Part shown: in pieces, positions 52,576-63,866 of the stretch
How the letters are laid out: every line of letters starts with the position of its first letter
Position numbering within the stretch: the stretch's first letter is position 1
Assembly: GCF_027942865.1 (NCBI RefSeq)
Contig: NC_134513.1
Location: 34,651,429-34,715,428, forward strand
Length of the DNA: 64,000 bases
Source of the DNA: Odontesthes bonariensis
Lineage: Eukaryota; Chordata; Actinopteri; Atheriniformes; Atherinopsidae
Reading direction: 5' to 3'
The notes under the pieces: model-generated
What the model saw: only the letters and a program-made list of their open reading frames with translations
Told to the model about the DNA's origin: nothing
Database searches by the model: none
Translations under genes and position numbers: made by a program

Positions 52576-53153
52576 GTATGCGCGAAATCTAACTGTTTAG
52601 TAGTAGTGCAGTAAAGTATTATGTTGTTAAATGCCAATCAACAGTAATGTAATACGGACCACGTTTGGGCTTTGTTTTGAAGGCTGTCCCAGCGCGTTGT
52701 TAGCTACTGAGTCAGTGGACTGGGCTCCGACGGTCAAGCTGGGTTACCAAAACACATAGCTAAGACACCGCCATCGGTGTTTCATGCGATCTCTGAGAGT
52801 GGTTGATCTAAACAAAACAAATTTGTCACATCGTCACAATCTTCACGTTTCAGTAGTATCCACGAAGTGCTTAAGTGCTAACAGGGCACATTAGCTCCCA
52901 AGTTCTTGACAACAGAATCGCTCGCTCTCTCTCTGCCTTGTGCATTAGACTAACAAAGACACAATGTCAGCATTTGGATATTTGGATCTCGGCATTTTAT
53001 CAAAATATAAACATTTTTGATTGTTATTTGAGTACCAACATTCACAGCTCGGCATTCAACATGTTAAGTTCTGCTTTACTGCCCAGCCCTGCACTACACA
53101 CTGCATTTTCCATTGGGATAATGCACCATAAACGACACAGAAAACAAACTTAC

Positions 53154-53489
53154 CCTGGCGAACACCAAAACACAACCATTCTGTAGACGTTTTACTCCGA
53201 GTTTGCTGATCCATCCGCTGTGGTAATACTTGTATGCCTCCAAACTTTTGTGGGCCTTCATCTGTTGCTTAGTGTAGTAAGACGTCTGGAGAACCAGGTA
53301 GCTCGTAGCCTCTATTTTCGGCAAATCGTTCCGGTCTTGCGAAAATTCAGACATTTTCATTAAATATAGGTCACGACCAATATATTTCCCTACTAAAGCC
53401 AAATACCTTTCCCTATATGCCGGCTCCAAACCACTACAATGTTCACTCATCTCCATGTTGTTGTTGTGGTAGTCAAGCTTCCTGCCCAC
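53154..53489 (-). pseudogene. First exon of a YqaJ-family transposon protein
   Basis: Minus-strand ATG at 53,489 opens 112 codons without a stop, ending at a donor (cagg/gtaagt) after FAR. Recognisable blocks are a GLEPAYRERYLALVGKYIG segment, LPKIEATSYLVLQTSYYTKQ, and KSLEAYKYYHSGWISKLGVK. I know these from the N-terminal part of large fish and invertebrate proteins that carry a SWIM zinc finger and a YqaJ exonuclease domain further on. Neither of those domains is in this element, so the function is lost or the exon would be spliced to foreign sequence. The open frame is strikingly intact. The assignment is from memory and needs a search. Confidence 0.55.
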
Positions 53490-53539
53490 CAGCTTAAATT
53501 CCCGCGCTCCCGTGATGACGTAACTGAAACCCTCCTATT

Positions 53540-54785
53540 TATGCGTTTGAAGGTTCACAATGAGGATCATTTGTTTTCTGTTTTTTTTTTTAACATTTTG
53601 GAATCAAAGGTAGGAATCAGTTACCACTGAAATCAATAAAAAAAAAAAAAAAAATCGAAATTATATTGGAATATTAGAAAAATTCTATTCAACTGATAAT
53701 TAAGTCTAACAATAAAGATTTCATTTGTTGGATGGCATTTGAGACAGTTGCCTTCTCCAACTTGACCACTAGATGGCACACTAGAATAATATGCAGCCAT
53801 AAACGATAAAAACATCAGCACTTCACAACTGTAAGCTAACATTAATCTAATGAACATCTGTTTCACTGACAGAGATGTTGAAAATAAGAATAAAGTGTAT
53901 TTGTGTTTCTTTTTTAACTTTCTCTACACTGATTCACACGGCTAAATAAATGTCTAAATTTCATGATTCCACCAGAATTAGACAATTTTCCTACCAAAGC
54001 ATAACCCAGTTTAATGATTGCATGTAACAGAAACCTTTTTAGCGAGTTTCCATCTGTGTTTGTATGCAAGAAGAAAACTTAAAATAGAGAAGAAACGCTC
54101 AACTGTTAAAAAAGAGTTGATGCTCATAATATCGTTCAGTATTTGCTGAATAAAAAAAAAAATACTTTTGCTACCTGCGGTAATAATGGAAGCAATCAGA
54201 TCCCTGAGCACACATTCTAAAACGTTTAATCATAGAACTTTTGTGTAAATAATCTAATAATCATGCTTAAACTAAGATCTCTGCGTCACCAGGTTGAGGC
54301 TCAGGGAAGCATTTCCATCTGCAGTTTTATCTGTGCGACTGTGAAAGCCTCAGAGATTAAATCCATTGCCTGGAGGTGTGAGCAGGGCTTGTCTCGCTGC
54401 GTAGCTCCTCAGTTTGATGCAACGAGTCCCAACAAGTTCAACAAACTGTGAGAAGTTGGTGACTAGAGGAGCAGAAGTGAAGCTAGCGAAGGGAAATATG
54501 GATGAACTCTACGTCAAAAATCTTCTGTTTCCTCCACTGATACTTTTATCCAACAAATCTGCCCCGACACGAGTGCGACTGATTCTGGAGTTTCACGTCA
54601 CAACTTATGCTGCAGCACTGAAAACACGGAGCTCGATCCACAACATGTCGCCAAATAAACCCAAAAGAAGTGGAAAGAGTCAGTCTGAGTCTTAGATTAC
54701 CCAACCCGGAATTATAAAAGGTCTCAGTAAACTGATCATACATTTTCATGTTTGCTCAACGAGTCTGAACCTATCCTTTAAAAGA
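53540..54785. other. rap1b intron 1, nothing recognised
   Basis: Contains an A-run at about 53,637-53,654 preceded by caataa, possibly a retroposed tail. No gene is supported. Confidence 0.45.
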
Positions 54786-54789
54786 TAGA

Positions 54790-55800
54790 ATGTGATGCAG
54801 CAACACGCTCAGTAAAAGCTGTTACAGCAGCAAATAAAGTTTATAGAATCTACAGTAACAGCGTTCTGGAAGCTTCTCCAACCAGCAGGTTACCTGCTGA
54901 CAGGTGAGGGTGTCAGGATTGGGTATAACAGGAGCATCCACCAAAGGTTCAGGCTCTCCAATAAGGATGGGTCGTGGCTCACCACTTTGTGCCAAACTCC
55001 ATCAGAGAAACATCAATAAGTTCAGAAAATGTTTCTCAGAGTCAGACTGTAAAGAACTTTGGTCTTTCAGCATCTACAGAGCAGAATATTGTGAAAAGAT
55101 TCAGGGAGTCTGGGGAAATCTCAGCGTGGAAAGGCCAAGGACAGAAAGCCCTGCTGGATGAGCTGGGAGCCCTCAGGCAGCACTGCATGAGAAACCGTCA
55201 TCACGCCACCATGATCCATACAGCCACCATGATCCATACAGCCACCATGATCCATACAGCCACATGGGCTCAGGAGGAGCTGGGAGAACCATTTCCACTC
55301 AACACGGTCCACGGCCGCATCCAGAACTGTGAGCTGAAGCTGCACCACACCAGGAGGAAGCCATATATCAGCTCTGTGCAGGAACACGGCCCAGTTCTGT
55401 TGATACCAGCTCAGCTCAGATGGACAGAAAGACAGAGGACACGTGTTCTGTGGGCAGATGAGTCCACGTTTCAGCTGCCATCCAGGTGACGTCTTTTCCC
55501 GGGAGCTCCGTGGTTATTTCAGCAGGACGACGCCAGACCTCATTCTGCAGGACTTCCAGCAGCTTCATACACACAGAGTGTGTGAGCTCCACCGGCCTGC
55601 CTGCAGTCCACATCTGTCCACATCTGTCTCCTGCTGAACATGTACGGAGCCCATCCCACAAACTCAACCAAAGATCCAGGCTGTTGAAGCGCTGCACTTC
55701 TTGGGCAAAGATGCTCTTAGAAAAGAAGAAACTCAGGAGCCACAATAATCCGTCAATAAACTGACTCATCAGTGGAATGAAGATCAATCTGCAGCGATCT
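54790..55800 (+). mobile_element. Tc1 transposon, internally deleted
   Basis: It starts with atgcagcaacacgctcag, one base different from the termini of the 367-bp element at 46,414. The plus frame 54,974-55,489 gives an HTH region (ASTEQNIVKRFRESGEISAW), then LRQHCMRNRHHATM, WAQEELGEPFPLNTVHGRIQ, KLHHTRRKPYISSVQEHGPV and TERQRTRVLWADESTFQ holding the first catalytic D. It stops after that. A second piece (about 55,545-55,700) resembles the part after the second D (HTHRVCELHRPACSPHLSP). The stretch between is deleted. An 18-bp repeat has expanded inside the gene (55,205-55,264). Confidence 0.8.
55205..55264. repeat. 18-bp tandem repeat inside Tc1 gene
   Basis: The unit gccaccatgatccataca occurs about 3.3 times and stays in frame, adding repeats of TATMIH-type residues to the transposase relic. 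Confidence 0.95.
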
Positions 55801-58307
55801 TAATAACCAATTCATCAGGGTCAGCAGCACTTGTTGCCCTTCTTGGACTTATTGATCACCAACAAGATCCTTTTCTCATGACAGCCGTTTTTCATCATTT
55901 TCTGATGTTTCATCAATCAAATGATCAGCGTATTAATCGTAAGATTAATCAGGAGTTTCCTCCCTGATACAAACTGTTAGCTGCACTTTTACAGCGCTCC
56001 GGTTTAACTTCAATGTAAGAACAAGAATAGCTCACTTTTCCCCAAAAACAAGCTTAATCGGTCGAGTTTCAAACTAACGTTTGCCCAGTTTTTCATCAAA
56101 CTTGACCAAAAAAGTGAGAAATAGTCAATTTGCATCCGCTGCTCCTGTGTAATTATGTCATAAAATAACAGAGATGGCATCATTAAACCGGTTCCAGTTG
56201 ATGCCCAAACGACAGAAAACACAAAGGCATGATGGGAAAAACAAAACTTCTGCTGGTTTCTGTGCATTAACGTGAAGAAGATAGAATAGAAATATAAAAA
56301 TACTTTATTTATCCCCCAATGGGGGAAATTCAAAAAAGATGACGGTTTCCTCATCACTCCACAAACATCTGACGTCTGAACGCCGCCAAAGTCACATGAC
56401 TTATATTTGTCATCATTCTTTCATTAAGGGTGAAAGACTAAAATTAAAACCACAAAAATGAAAACAGTACAGCAGTAAAAATGGATGCAAAACCCAAATG
56501 TGGTTAAAACAGCTGTGATGGAATGAAAACAGCATTCAGTTCATCATGTGGAAGACTTTATCATTTCAGAAAGGGTCCTCAGGGCGGAAGGAACAAACAC
56601 AAATGATGAAAAACGTGCTTAAAGAGAGAGGAACAGTCCTCCAATCACAGTACACGATCTTCCACCGTCAAATTCAGACAAACCAGCAGAAAACCTTCTC
56701 AGACTCTATCAGTCCGTTTCCTGTTTATGTCCATCAGCGCGTCGACTTTTCCACCTCAAAGATTAAAAAAACGTCTGAACTTCTGTTTTCACTCAGATCT
56801 TCTTTGTGATGTTTAAGGAAATGTTCACTTATGGTTTTTTCTTTATTTCTCTCAAACTGAACACAGCATCTACGACTTTAGACTATTTTAGCTTCGCTTT
56901 TGCTCTCCAATCATATCTGAAGTTTGAGCTGATGAACTAAGTTGCAGGTTAAATTAAACTGGATAACCGTGAAGAATTCAACAGAAACTGTCAGAGGGCC
57001 TAAACATAGAGCACAAGGATTTCCATTTTCTATACAAACGTTTAGGATTACTATGACATGGATGACTGGATCCACACAGATGGACTGTCTGATCATTAAG
57101 GGACATAAAGGAGAGCGCCCGGAGCCATTTTTCAGACTGAATATTGCACAATATTTAAAGAAAGAGCTTTATAATTATGATTAAAACAGTTATTGCAGCT
57201 CTTGAGATCTTTAAATGTAAAATAATCTTAGAAATGCATCCAAGAGGAATACTACCCAAAGAAGAAACCAACAAAAAACAGCGAATATGTCCTGAACCCC
57301 TGCACAGCATCATGAAAAGCCCTGTTTTCTGCTTCTGTTGCCCAGCACAGCCGACACAAACTCACGTTCACTTATTTTACAGCTTTATGACGTAATAAAC
57401 TAAACTGCCCACAGAACACACAGCTCCAACAGTTAGTTTACTGATGGATGTGGTCACTGAACTAAAATTCTACTAAAAAACACAATGCAGGAAATGGACG
57501 ATTGCACACTAAATGTGGCCATTTTGAGCTAGTTTTTGTTTATTTTTCCTAATTTTGAAGTATGAACCATCATCATGAGCTCAGCATAAGCAGCGTGTGG
57601 AAAAAAAAGAATCAAATAACTTGAGAAATCCTTCACAAAGTGGGCCGTAATGAAAATAAGCAGCAAAGATTTGTTCTGCCTTTTTCCTGAGGAATGGGCT
57701 GAAACGGTCATTTCAGTCACTTCATTAAACAGCCGCTGAATTCTGAACATTTAAGATTAAAACTTTCCTTTTCATTAACTGAAAATCTGGACAAAAGTAG
57801 ACACCTGAAGGCATTTTTTTGGTCTTCTAACGGACGACATAAGAAAAAATGATATAATAATGTTGCAGAAGCTCGTAAAAATGAGGCATTTCTCTCCATT
57901 TTAACACCTTTGTTACATTTTTCTGGCTCAGGCTTTTAGTTCTAGTGCTATTTCTACCTTTCTGCAGTGCTTCCTGTCTGAGGACACCAGCATCAAGTGT
58001 TTGTTTATATGAGACACATCGGCCGAGAAACTGAAAATAAGACAGAATGTCATTAACGCGTTCGGTGTGGAGCTAAAAGAGGTGTTGTGTCTCTTCTGGG
58101 TGTTTCCTTTTTTCAGCTCTGATCATCTAAATAAAACCTCCATTTGATCTATTTTCTTGTGTTATGCGCACTCATTGCAAACTTCTGCTTTTGCCAAACA
58201 GCAGGGTGATGTTAATCTACTGAAGTAAAGTTGTTGGAGGAGATAGATGGAATCAACATGCACAGATCCCTGAGTCAAGCAGAACTAGGTGGGGCCTGTC
58301 AATACTC

Positions 58308-58311
<4 letters not shown>
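55801..58311. other. rap1b intron 1, nothing recognised
   Basis: Near 56,300-56,335 the words actttatttatcccccaatg and ggggaaattc resemble a dispersed fish retroposon 3' end. No other feature could be supported. Confidence 0.45.

Positions 58312-58344
<33 letters not shown>
58312..58344. repeat. (GT)n microsatellite
   Basis: About 16 GT units, 600 bases downstream (gene sense) of the proposed rap1b first exon. Confidence 0.95.
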
Positions 58345-58345
<1 letters not shown>

Positions 58346-58489
58346 GCTGACAGTACAACAGCAGAGGAATAAACCCAAGCTTTGTCTGTAAATAACAGTC
58401 AGACAGACAGGATGTCAGACAGGCACACACGGTCCTCCAAACTCCTTCACTCTGCAGTCTGTGTCAAGTTACTTCCTCTCTTGATCCTC

Positions 58490-59040
58490 CAGCAGAGCAG
58501 CGGGGGTTCCGCAGCTCTGTGGCCGCCTTATAACGCTCACTGCCCGGTCTACTCTGCCAGCAGGCCCCGCTGCTATGGAGGACTGGAGAGAAAATGCAAG
58601 CCGGAACCTGAACACGCCTTTACCAATCAGAGACAGACATACAGACGAACAGACAGCCACCGTGAGGCCGCCAAGCGGTCTAATATCAACTGTATTATCG
58701 TTAACGGAGCCGCTGTCCGTCCGTCTGTCCGCCGGTCGGTCGCTTCCGCAAACCCAACCCAGCTCGGCTCTAGCTCGGCTCGGCACCGGCCTGTCTGCCT
58801 CCCGACAGTCTCGACCTGTCCCGGTTTGTTCTCAGTTTATCTACATCTACAAGATGGAGCGAAGACGGAGAAGAAAGGAGAAGAAAGGAGAAGAAAAAGA
58901 GAGGAACGAGAGAAAGGAAGCGGTACTCACAATCATCCACCCGTCCGCTCCGCCGCGCGTCGCTCTCTCCCGCACTCTCTGCGAACGTCGCTCTATCACA
59001 GCCGCTCCCTCCTGCCGCCGACGCGCTCTTACGTCAAGTT
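58490..59040 (-). promoter_or_regulatory. rap1b CpG-rich promoter and noncoding first exon
   Basis: The region is clearly richer in CpG than its surroundings, peaking at 58,940-59,030. On the minus strand a strong donor, gattgtgagtacc, gives GTGAGT at plus 58,925-58,930, so an untranslated exon from about 59,030 to 58,931 is proposed. It would join the acceptor ctcacccag just 5' of the coding exon at 47,141. A CRE-like TGACGTAA lies at about 59,030-59,037. The long plus-strand open frame through here (58,382-59,080) is explained by CpG-rich composition. Confidence 0.5.
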
Positions 59041-59339
59041 AGATGTGGTGAAAACGGCACTTCCTGTTAAGATTTTCTAAATAAAAGTCTCGACTGGTGA
59101 AAATACACCGAAAAAGGGAGAAGCAGAATCAGATGTTAAATACGAGTTGTTAGCATTAACTAAAAGGGAATTTTGTGAAAACAAAGATCTTTGTCAATTC
59201 TAAAATAGTCATATATTCAGAAAAAATAAAAGATTATAAAAAAAAGTAAAAATTAGAAAAATTAGAACACCTTAGATATACGGTGCAGGGCAATACAAAC
59301 AGATTCTCTAAGATCTGGCAGCCTTTTATTTCTCATTTT

Positions 59340-59655
59340 GAACAGGAGCTCTCCTCTGCTCCGACATAGCCCCCCCCCCCCCCCTTTTTTTTTTAAATCC
59401 ATGTATTTATTTTATTTTTTTATTATTATTGTATTTTTGTTGTTATTTTCTATTTGTTTATTTATTTTAGAGTCTCTGGGCCACATGGGTGGTGGTATGT
59501 TTGATGTTTTGTATTGGGGTGATTTGTCTTGTTGTTGTCTGTCTGTCATTGAGACAGATATTTGTGCGTGTATCTTGAGTTCTGTTGTTTTGTTGTTGAT
59601 GTTTTGTTGTTTGTTGTTTGAATGGAAAAATCAATAAAAACACTTTATTATAAAA
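59340..59655 (+). repeat. Possible LINE 3' UTR with poly(A)
   Basis: Starts with a C17-T10 run and T-rich sequence, then gttgttttgttgttgatgtt words and ends caataaaaacactttattat plus A-run. The AATAAA and terminal A-run suggest a retroposed 3' UTR, perhaps L1-like. No coding part is present and no target duplication was found. Confidence 0.35.
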
Positions 59656-59659
59656 AAAA

Positions 59660-61524
59660 GTAAAGCTTATTTTTCAACTATTATCAAAATAGTGCTTCTG
59701 GCTTCACCCATCTATTTTCTTTATGTATGCTTTATTTTCATTTGATTTCTTTTACTCATTTTTTTAAATGACCTTAAAAATCCTAGTGCTCCTTCTTCAA
59801 ATATTTTTTAGTAATGATTTATTTTGAATCTGGTATTCTGAGCTAAATCCCATTTTAACAGTTGGTCTCTACTCATTATTCACTTGATTAGGTTGAAATT
59901 TTACACAAAACATTGATAAAACTCTATAAAGTTAGAAAATATATATGAAAAACAACTACCTTTCAGTATCTACTGTAAAGTCATTATCAGATACATATTC
60001 TCCTTTTCTTGCCGTCACTCAGTAGCCATTTTAGTTATATTTTAATTTGAAGGCGTGGCAAGCTACTACCGGTTTTGCTCCACTTCGTCACAGGTTGGCT
60101 AAGCGATTTTTCTCGTGACGTTTCAGCCTCGCTCACAGCTGCTTTCCACTTCCTGCAGAGCAGAATCACCTTTACTGTTTTTGAGCTTTGACCAGATAAA
60201 AAAGTTTTAAGCACGAACAGCTCTGTAGTTTTACATTCAAGGAAATCAAGGAAACATCCAAATAATGACATTTGATGAGCTGCTACCAGAGGAAATTTGG
60301 CAGTGGGGTGCCACAGAGCTCGGTTCTCAGTCTTCTTCGATTTAAAGAACACAATAAGTGACAATAGAAATAGGTGCAGCTGCTTATTAAATAAATAGCT
60401 ACAATTATTACAACTTTGGCCAGGCCCCAAGTCCAAATAAAGGGCTCGTAAACAACAAATTATTGTGAAGTTCTGTGTGAAGACGAGTTTAACATAAACT
60501 TTATGATGTTTATGATTTAAAGAGGTCAAACTGTGATATATGCGCTTCTTTACCATACTTTAATTGGCAGTTTATCTCAGAGTTTACATCATATCAGTTA
60601 GTGATTGTTTACTAAACCTAAAGAAAAGCTGTTTAAGTTTTAAAACTGAAGTAGAACATCTTGTAATTAACTTAAATAGTTTGAAAACTTTACAACATTT
60701 ACCCAAAAATAAGCAGAGTCTGGCCTACTGGACGTCATGTTATATAATATTTGTCTAAATTGATCAAACTGAACAAGAATAAAAACAGATTTATGTTTAT
60801 TTTAGCTCATCATAAAGACTCACGGCCCTAGTATCTAATTGGTGGTTATGGGGCGAGCAGATGATTTTTCCCTCACATTGGCTTTTTGAAAGTCCCTCAG
60901 TTTGCTTCAGACTGACACCAAAGATGCATGAAATTGACACAGCAAGCTGTGTAGTTGGGTGGATGTGGGTGGGTGTCACGCCAGAAAACAGCCAAGCATG
61001 TCAGAACGGGTTGATCGGAACACGCCTTCACACATACACGGTCAGGTTTGTGTCACTTCAGAGAACTCAGCGCAACTTTAAACCAGGTCCTCCAGGGGCC
61101 AAAAAAGGAGCTTGAGTCCTCACAGTGCGAGTGACTAAACAGATTTACTGTATATTAACACAACAAGAGTAACACACCCACACCCACACTGTTTACCAGA
61201 GTAAGATACAGTGTTATAAAACCACGCCCAGGCAGGAAGGAGTCACCAAGAATAGAGTCGCCCTCCACCCAACCAGCTTCCCTTTCACTGACACAGACTT
61301 CCTCTAAGTGTGTTTGTGTCCAATACACATAAAGGTGTGGTTCTTGTCTGATGTAAAAGAAGTTTAGAGATAAAATAAACAGCAGATGAAAGGGATTTTA
61401 CTTCAAAAGACTCAAGAGTGACAACATTTTGCCTCATCTGCAGTAAAGATTGTTGTGTTCGTGAGTGTGGACAAAAAATCTACTGTGTTGTCTCTTTGCA
61501 TGTGTGTCACAGGCCCAGAGCACA
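59660..61524. other. Intergenic, nothing recognised
   Basis: No exon of a neighbouring gene (for example nup107, expected nearby by synteny) was recognised on either strand. Confidence 0.45.
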
Positions 61525-61526
61525 AG

Positions 61527-61620
61527 AACTGCTCCAGAACTGGAGACTGAACTGCTCCACAACTGCTCCACAACTGGAGACTGAACTGCTCCACAACTGC
61601 TCCACAACTGGAGACTGAAC
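61527..61620. repeat. 34-bp tandem repeat
   Basis: Unit of 34 bp made of two aactgctccac blocks and one aactggagactg block, about 2.7 copies; the first copy has lost one 11-bp block. Confidence 0.85.
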
Positions 61621-61716
61621 TGACCACTTGCTGTAAGAAAGTCCACCCAGTAACGGCAAAGATAAAATCAAATTAGGAATGTGAACATAATCAGACATGA
61701 AAGATGCTTTAGACAC

Positions 61717-62177
61717 ATAGTCAGTAGGGGTGGGACAATATGCTCTGGTCACGATTCGATTGTATCACGATTCTCGATAATTGCGATTCTAAAAGTATTA
61801 CGATACGATATAATCAGTAATTGCAATTTTCTTCCTCCTTAAAAAACAAACAAGTTGAATCATACACTTATAGAATGAATGTCGTTCCCAAAAACGATGC
61901 ACATCAGTATGTGTCAGTCAGTCCAGCAGCTGACATTTATTTCAACAAAAAAGAGGTACTTAACATGTACAGCATCTTTTAAAGTTTACAGTTACAAAAT
62001 GAATTAAAATGTCCACACAGCACAAATTTGGGCTAGTTTTAACATAACTTAATGTAATGAATTGATGAAGTTTTTCTGGACACGGATATGACGTAATATA
62101 ATCGATTTTTAAAATCATCCCATTAAAAATTGCGATATGTACATGAATCGATTTTTCCGCCCACCCATAATAGTCAG
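61717..62177. mobile_element. 445-bp hAT MITE with exact 8-bp duplication
   Basis: Element 61,725-62,169 begins TAGGGGTGGG and ends with the complement of TATGGGTGGG. The 8-mer atagtcag flanks it on both sides (61,717-61,724 and 62,170-62,177). Inner sequence is rich in cgattcgatt and cgatttt words. TAGGGGTGGG-type ends with 8-bp duplications are characteristic of hAT. No coding capacity. Confidence 0.85.
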
Positions 62178-62938
62178 CTACCATAAAAGACCAAAACTGA
62201 CCACAAAAAGATAAAAAAAACAACAGAAAAGACACAAATATAACGCACATAAAGATGGCCCACCATGAGTTCACGGTGAGGTTAGGGGGTCGTACCGACA
62301 GCGAGATCATGGAGAGACCAAAATGCAGTTTTACATATTTTACAGCAGTGACTGTACATGACGTTTACAGAAGTTAATAAGAGGCAGCTTCTTAGTGCCG
62401 CTCGGGCCTCTGCAGACACTTCAATGCTGCATTTGCTGACTCTTGAGAACACAGGATTTCCAATCACTGACTGCAACAAGTCACTTAAAACAGCACAAGC
62501 CTGATTTTGGCCTCCTGTTTTTCAACCCTGACGTCTGCGCTTTTTATCAGTTTTTCAAACATGCAGCTTATCAGGTGAACTTGAAAATAATTCATTTAGT
62601 CTTAATCTAATAAAACATTTGAGCTCATTTCTTTGCTCAGTTAAGTGAATTACAAAACTGCTGATTAAAAACAAATTGATTTCTAACCTAATACATTGAA
62701 TGCAGCATGAGAGCCTGCCAGGTTGACTGAACCACGGTGAGGTTTAGGAGGGGGGATCAAAGTTTTCCTGAACTTTATAAGGCTTTGTTTTATATCTGTA
62801 AGAAAAAAAATAAAGATTATGTTGAAATGCTGAGGGGAACAACTCTAGGAAGGGGCCTGGGCCCCCCATAGATCTACCCAGAAGTGTCTTAAGCTGCAGA
62901 TGAGGCTTTCTGATTGGCTGGTGGGGGATATGCAGGTG

Positions 62939-63866
62939 TTAAAGGGGAACTCCGGGGCATTTGAAGCGTGTTTCCATTGCTAGAGGTTGTCAAATAATGA
63001 TAGTAGGACACAGAGAGGTGCAAATCTGCGCTCCCTGTGTGGAGATCGCTCTGTCCGCACAGCATGTCATGCGAGGCTAATACGTGGTGGCTAAGGGGCA
63101 AGCGCTAACCCTTCCACGTAAAACAACAACTTGCACACTGCAGAAACGTCACACCACTTTATAACCCATCCGACAATAAAGTCACAAGCCTTACCATCAA
63201 AACCATATGCATGGTTCTCACATTACTGGCATGGGGACGTTACCAAACAACTTTATAAACAGCATGTAACTCACCGGCTGGTTGTAGGCTCGCGCATGTG
63301 AAAGCCCAAAAGAGTCGATGGAGAATAATCCCATATACAAAACAATTATATTCTCTAGAAAAACTGCGTTCAAGTATTTAAAACATTACAACAATACATG
63401 CCCAGTAATATTCTTGTAATGTTTTAAATACTTGAACGTAGTTTTTCTAGAGAATATAATTGTTTTGTATATGGGATTATTCTCCATCGACTCTTTTGGG
63501 CTTTCACATGCGCGAGCCTACAACCAGCCGGTGAGTTACATGCTGTTTATAAAGTTGTTTGGTAACGTCCCCATGCCAGTAATGTGAGAACCATGCATAT
63601 GGTTTTGATGGTAAGGCTTGTGACTTTATTGTCGGATGGTTTATAAAGTGGTGTGACGTTTCTGCAGTGTGCAAGTTGTTGTTTTACGTGGAAGGGTTAG
63701 CGCTTGCCCCTTAGCCACCACGTATTAGCCTCGCATGACATGCTGTGCGGACAGAGCGATCTCCACACAGGGAGCGCAGATTTGCACCTGTCTGTGTCCT
63801 ACTATCATTATTTGACAACCTCTAGCAATGGAAACACGCTTCAAATGCCCCGGAGTTCCCCTTTAA
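62939..63866. mobile_element. 920-bp palindromic DNA element with TTAA duplication
   Basis: Arms 62,939-63,391 and 63,414-63,866 (453 bases each, including TTAA) are reverse complements with about three mismatches seen and no net indel, around a 22-base loop (63,392-63,413). TTAA occurs at both outer edges; element ends are AGGGGAACTCCGGGG. A TTAA target and AGGGG start fit Kolobok (piggyBac is the other TTAA group). No transposase is encoded; the mirrored open frames in the two arms (62,889-63,101 and 63,704-63,895) are the same sequence read twice. Confidence 0.9.

Larger units (their letters stand above)
52258..53536. mobile_element. DNA transposon with THAP and YqaJ-protein exons (ISL2EU-like)
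   Basis: Inverted ends share AGGAGGGTTTCA exactly (52,258-52,269 and complement ending 53,536), followed in both by a CRE-like TGACGTCA or TTACGTCA. The dinucleotide AT flanks both sides (52,256-52,257 and 53,537-53,538). Inside, a THAP-domain exon on plus and a first exon of a YqaJ-family protein on minus point toward each other, each ending in a good GT donor. About 580 bases between them hold no recognisable exon. ISL2EU elements of the Harbinger-related group are known, as I recall, for an AT duplication and a YqaJ-domain second protein, so this is my preferred assignment. At 1,279 bp it is a nonautonomous derivative. Confidence 0.65.

Noticed and set aside
53094..53489. YqaJ-type exon as part of a host gene
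   Set aside because: It is enclosed by inverted repeats with the THAP exon and sits inside a rap1b intron with no further exons.
58382..59080. 232-codon plus-strand open frame
   Set aside because: It is antisense to the CpG-rich rap1b promoter and first exon, has a low-complexity composition (KKGEERRRKREER) and no domain or splice signals.
59338..59637. 99-codon hydrophobic frame with apparent membrane segments
   Set aside because: Hydrophobicity comes from T-rich noncoding sequence, probably a retroposon 3' UTR.
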